Source: Oscillospiraceae bacterium
GTDB taxonomy: Bacteria; Bacillota_A; Clostridia; Oscillospirales; Ruminococcaceae
Assembly (NCBI GenBank): GCA_017440445.1
Contig: JAFSHE010000328.1
Span: forward strand, 1 to 9,693
Direction: 5' to 3'
Length of the DNA stretch: 9,693 nt
Shown: piece after piece, positions 8,155-9,693 of the stretch
How positions within the stretch are numbered: the first letter of the stretch is position 1
How the letters are laid out: every line of letters starts with the position of its first letter
The notes under the pieces: model-generated
The model's input: only the letters and a program-made list of their open reading frames with translations
Told to the model about the DNA's origin: nothing
Database searches by the model: none
Position numbers and translations under genes: made by a program

Positions 8155-9012
8155 TTAAGGAATAATCATCGTGCCTGCACCGAGGTCGGTGAGCAGCTCG
8201 ATAAGAATGGAGTGGGGAATACGTCCGTCAATGATATTTGCCTTAGGCACACCACGGCGAACGGCCTCAACACAGCAATCGATCTTGGGGATCATACCGC
8301 CTGAGATGATACCCTGCTTTTTAAGATAGGGAATCTCGCTTACTCCCGCCGTGCGGATAAGTGTGCTTTCGTCATCCTTGTCCTCCAGCAGACCGATAAT
8401 GTCTGTCATAAGTATAAGACTGGAGGCATGCATTTCTGCTGCGATCCTTGCTGCGGCAGTATCTGCATTGATATTGTATACTGTCTTTCCGTCACCGCCT
8501 GTTGCAACAGTGGAGATAACAGGAATATAACCGTTGTCAAGCGCTGTCTTGATAACGCCCGGGTTTACCTCGGTAATTTCACCAACATACCCAAGCTGAG
8601 GGTCAAGCTCCTCAGCGACAAGAAGATTTCCATCAAGACCGCAGAAGCCCATAGCATTACCGCCGTGGCTCTGGAGCAGTGATACAAGGTCCTTGTTTAC
8701 CTTGCCTGCAAGCACCATCTGAACGATGTCTACTGTTTCTTCATCAGTATAACGCAGACCGTTGATAAACTTACTCTCCTTGTTTGTCTTTTTGAGCATA
8801 GCATTTATTTCAGGACCGCCGCCATGAACAAGAACGATCTTTATACCAACCAGCGAAAGCAGAACGATATCGCTCATTACTGCCTGCTTCAGCTCATCGT
8901 TTGTCATAGCGTTGCCGCCGTATTTTACTACGACCACCTTGTCATGATACTTCTGAAGATAGGGGAGAGCCTCTATCATGACATTGGCTCTTACGTCATA
9001 ATCTATATGCAT
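8155..9012 (-). CDS. argB: Acetylglutamate kinase, arginine-sensitive type
   Basis: Phosphorylates N-acetylglutamate with ATP; in organisms that recycle the acetyl group this is usually the feedback-controlled step. The 285 residues carry the amino-acid-kinase motifs: VVKYGGNAM with K30, VHGGGPEIN (62-70), the YNINADTAAARIA block and ISGGMIPKID. Two features point to the hexameric, arginine-inhibited class. One is an N-terminal helix before the kinase core (ANVMIEALPYLQKY). The other is a C-terminal HSILIELLTDLGAGTMI segment like that lining the arginine site in inhibited homologues. This fits the presence of argJ. ATG at 9012 has GAGAGG upstream in a 14-base gap after argJ. The sensitivity call is inference from sequence pattern. 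Confidence 0.96.
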   Translation of the reverse strand: MHIDYDVRANVMIEALPYLQKYHDKVVVVKYGGNAMTNDELKQAVMSDIVLLSLVGIKIVLVHGGGPEINAMLKKTNKESKFINGLRYTDEETVDIVQMVLAGKVNKDLVSLLQSHGGNAMGFCGLDGNLLVAEELDPQLGYVGEITEVNPGVIKTALDNGYIPVISTVATGGDGKTVYNINADTAAARIAAEMHASSLILMTDIIGLLEDKDDESTLIRTAGVSEIPYLKKQGIISGGMIPKIDCCVEAVRRGVPKANIIDGRIPHSILIELLTDLGAGTMIIP

Positions 9013-9026
9013 TTCATATTCCTCTC

Positions 9027-9693
9027 TTATGTTCTGTATTCAGCGTTGATCTTTACATATTCGAATGTGAGATCGCAGCCCCATGCAATTGCGCTGCCGT
9101 TTCCATCATGCAGGTCGATAAGTATCTGTATCTCGTCAGCGGAGAGAATTTCAGCAGCAGCGTCCTCAGAGAAGCTTACGCCTGCACCGTTAGCGCAGAC
9201 AGTGATTTTTCCCTTTTCGCTTGCAAGCTCAACGCCGACCCTGTTGATATCGAACTCAGCCTGCGCATAGCCGATAGCACAGAGGATACGTCCCCAGTTT
9301 GCGTCAGCAGCGAACATAGCCGCCTTAAGCAGACTGGAACCAATAACGGATTTTGCAACTATCTTTGCAGTTTCCTCTGTTGGAGCGCCCTTTACGATAC
9401 ATTCAATAAGCTTTGTTGCGCCCTCACCGTCACGTGCTGTTTCACGTGCAAGGTTCATCATTACAGCATAAAGTGCGTTTTCGAATTTCTCGTAGTTGTC
9501 GTCAGCGGTCGTAATTGTCTTGTTTCCTGCAAGACCGGAAGCCATCAGTACAAGGGTATCATTTGTTGATGTATCACCGTCAACGCTAACCATGTTGTAG
9601 GTGAGGGAATTGACCTTGCGTAAAGCCTTTTCAAGCATTTCCGCGGAAATATCCACATCTGTCGTGATGAAAGCAAGCATTGTTGCCATATTG
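9027..9693 (-). CDS. argJ: Glutamate N-acetyltransferase / ornithine acetyltransferase, C-terminal part
   Basis: ArgJ moves the acetyl group from N-acetylornithine to glutamate, releasing ornithine and regenerating acetylglutamate. The proenzyme cleaves itself at an Ala-Thr bond to give alpha and beta chains. The window begins with NMATML, so the cleavage falls between codons at 9684 and 9683 and the catalytic threonine is coded by 9683-9681. The whole beta chain is therefore present and the alpha chain lies beyond the right edge. The ATG at 9689 is internal, not a start. Visible motifs are DGDTSTND, GEGATKLIE and ADANWGRILCAIGYA, all characteristic. The C-terminus EYRT is the usual ending. 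The stop at 9027 is 14 bases before argB. Whether it also uses acetyl-CoA for the first step cannot be told. argC is expected upstream. Confidence 0.97.
   Translation of the reverse strand, partial: NMATMLAFITTDVDISAEMLEKALRKVNSLTYNMVSVDGDTSTNDTLVLMASGLAGNKTITTADDNYEKFENALYAVMMNLARETARDGEGATKLIECIVKGAPTEETAKIVAKSVIGSSLLKAAMFAADANWGRILCAIGYAQAEFDINRVGVELASEKGKITVCANGAGVSFSEDAAAEILSADEIQILIDLHDGNGSAIAWGCDLTFEYVKINAEYRT

Noticed and set aside
6938..8158. 406-residue open frame opposite argD
   Set aside because: Antisense shadow produced by argD codon usage; cysteine-rich, with no recognisable domain and no ribosome site.
9027..9689. ATG at 9689 as the argJ start
   Set aside because: It is the methionine just before the Ala-Thr self-cleavage site; the frame stays open to the edge and the alpha chain must lie outside.

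Overview
The window joins two kinds of DNA. Positions 1 to roughly 4735-4790 are one end of an integrated mobilizable element. From there to the right edge is a chromosomal arginine-biosynthesis operon, read entirely on the minus strand. Gene style, GGAGG-type ribosome sites, tight gene packing and the mobilization and recombinase families suggest a Clostridia-class Firmicute, probably a Ruminococcus-like gut or rumen bacterium. The lineage is inference; no RNA gene is present to anchor it.

Mobile part. On the minus strand lie a MobC-like relaxosome protein (start at 1607) and a MOBP-type relaxase (TTG start at 1134) that runs off the left edge. The relaxase start is buried inside the mobC reading frame, giving a 199-base out-of-frame overlap. 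Upstream of mobC is about 700 bases without a convincing gene. Its first part (1632-1892) holds eight short hairpins one after another and is the best candidate for the transfer origin. Rightward genes follow: an unrecognised 103-residue protein, a 57-residue TnpW-family protein with a TTG start, and a 544-residue large serine recombinase. The first two are each preceded by nearly the same promoter module. A hairpin terminator separates tnpW from the recombinase, and its two arms also carry possible -35 and -10 boxes for the recombinase.

Chromosomal part, in transcription order from the right edge: argJ (its C-terminal part, the whole beta chain), argB, argD, an unrecognised two-helix membrane protein with a TPR-like tail, argF, and a small zinc-ribbon protein with one membrane helix. 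Gaps are 10-24 bases, apart from an 8-base overlap between argD and the membrane protein, so this is one transcription unit whose promoter lies beyond the right edge. ArgJ makes N-acetylglutamate and ornithine by acetyl recycling, ArgB and ArgD carry out the kinase and aminotransferase steps, and ArgF converts ornithine to citrulline. ArgB has the features of the arginine-inhibited class.

The element sits immediately downstream of the last gene of the operon. That gene ends nine residues after its membrane helix, and no separate operon terminator is seen, so the insertion may have displaced the natural end of the operon.
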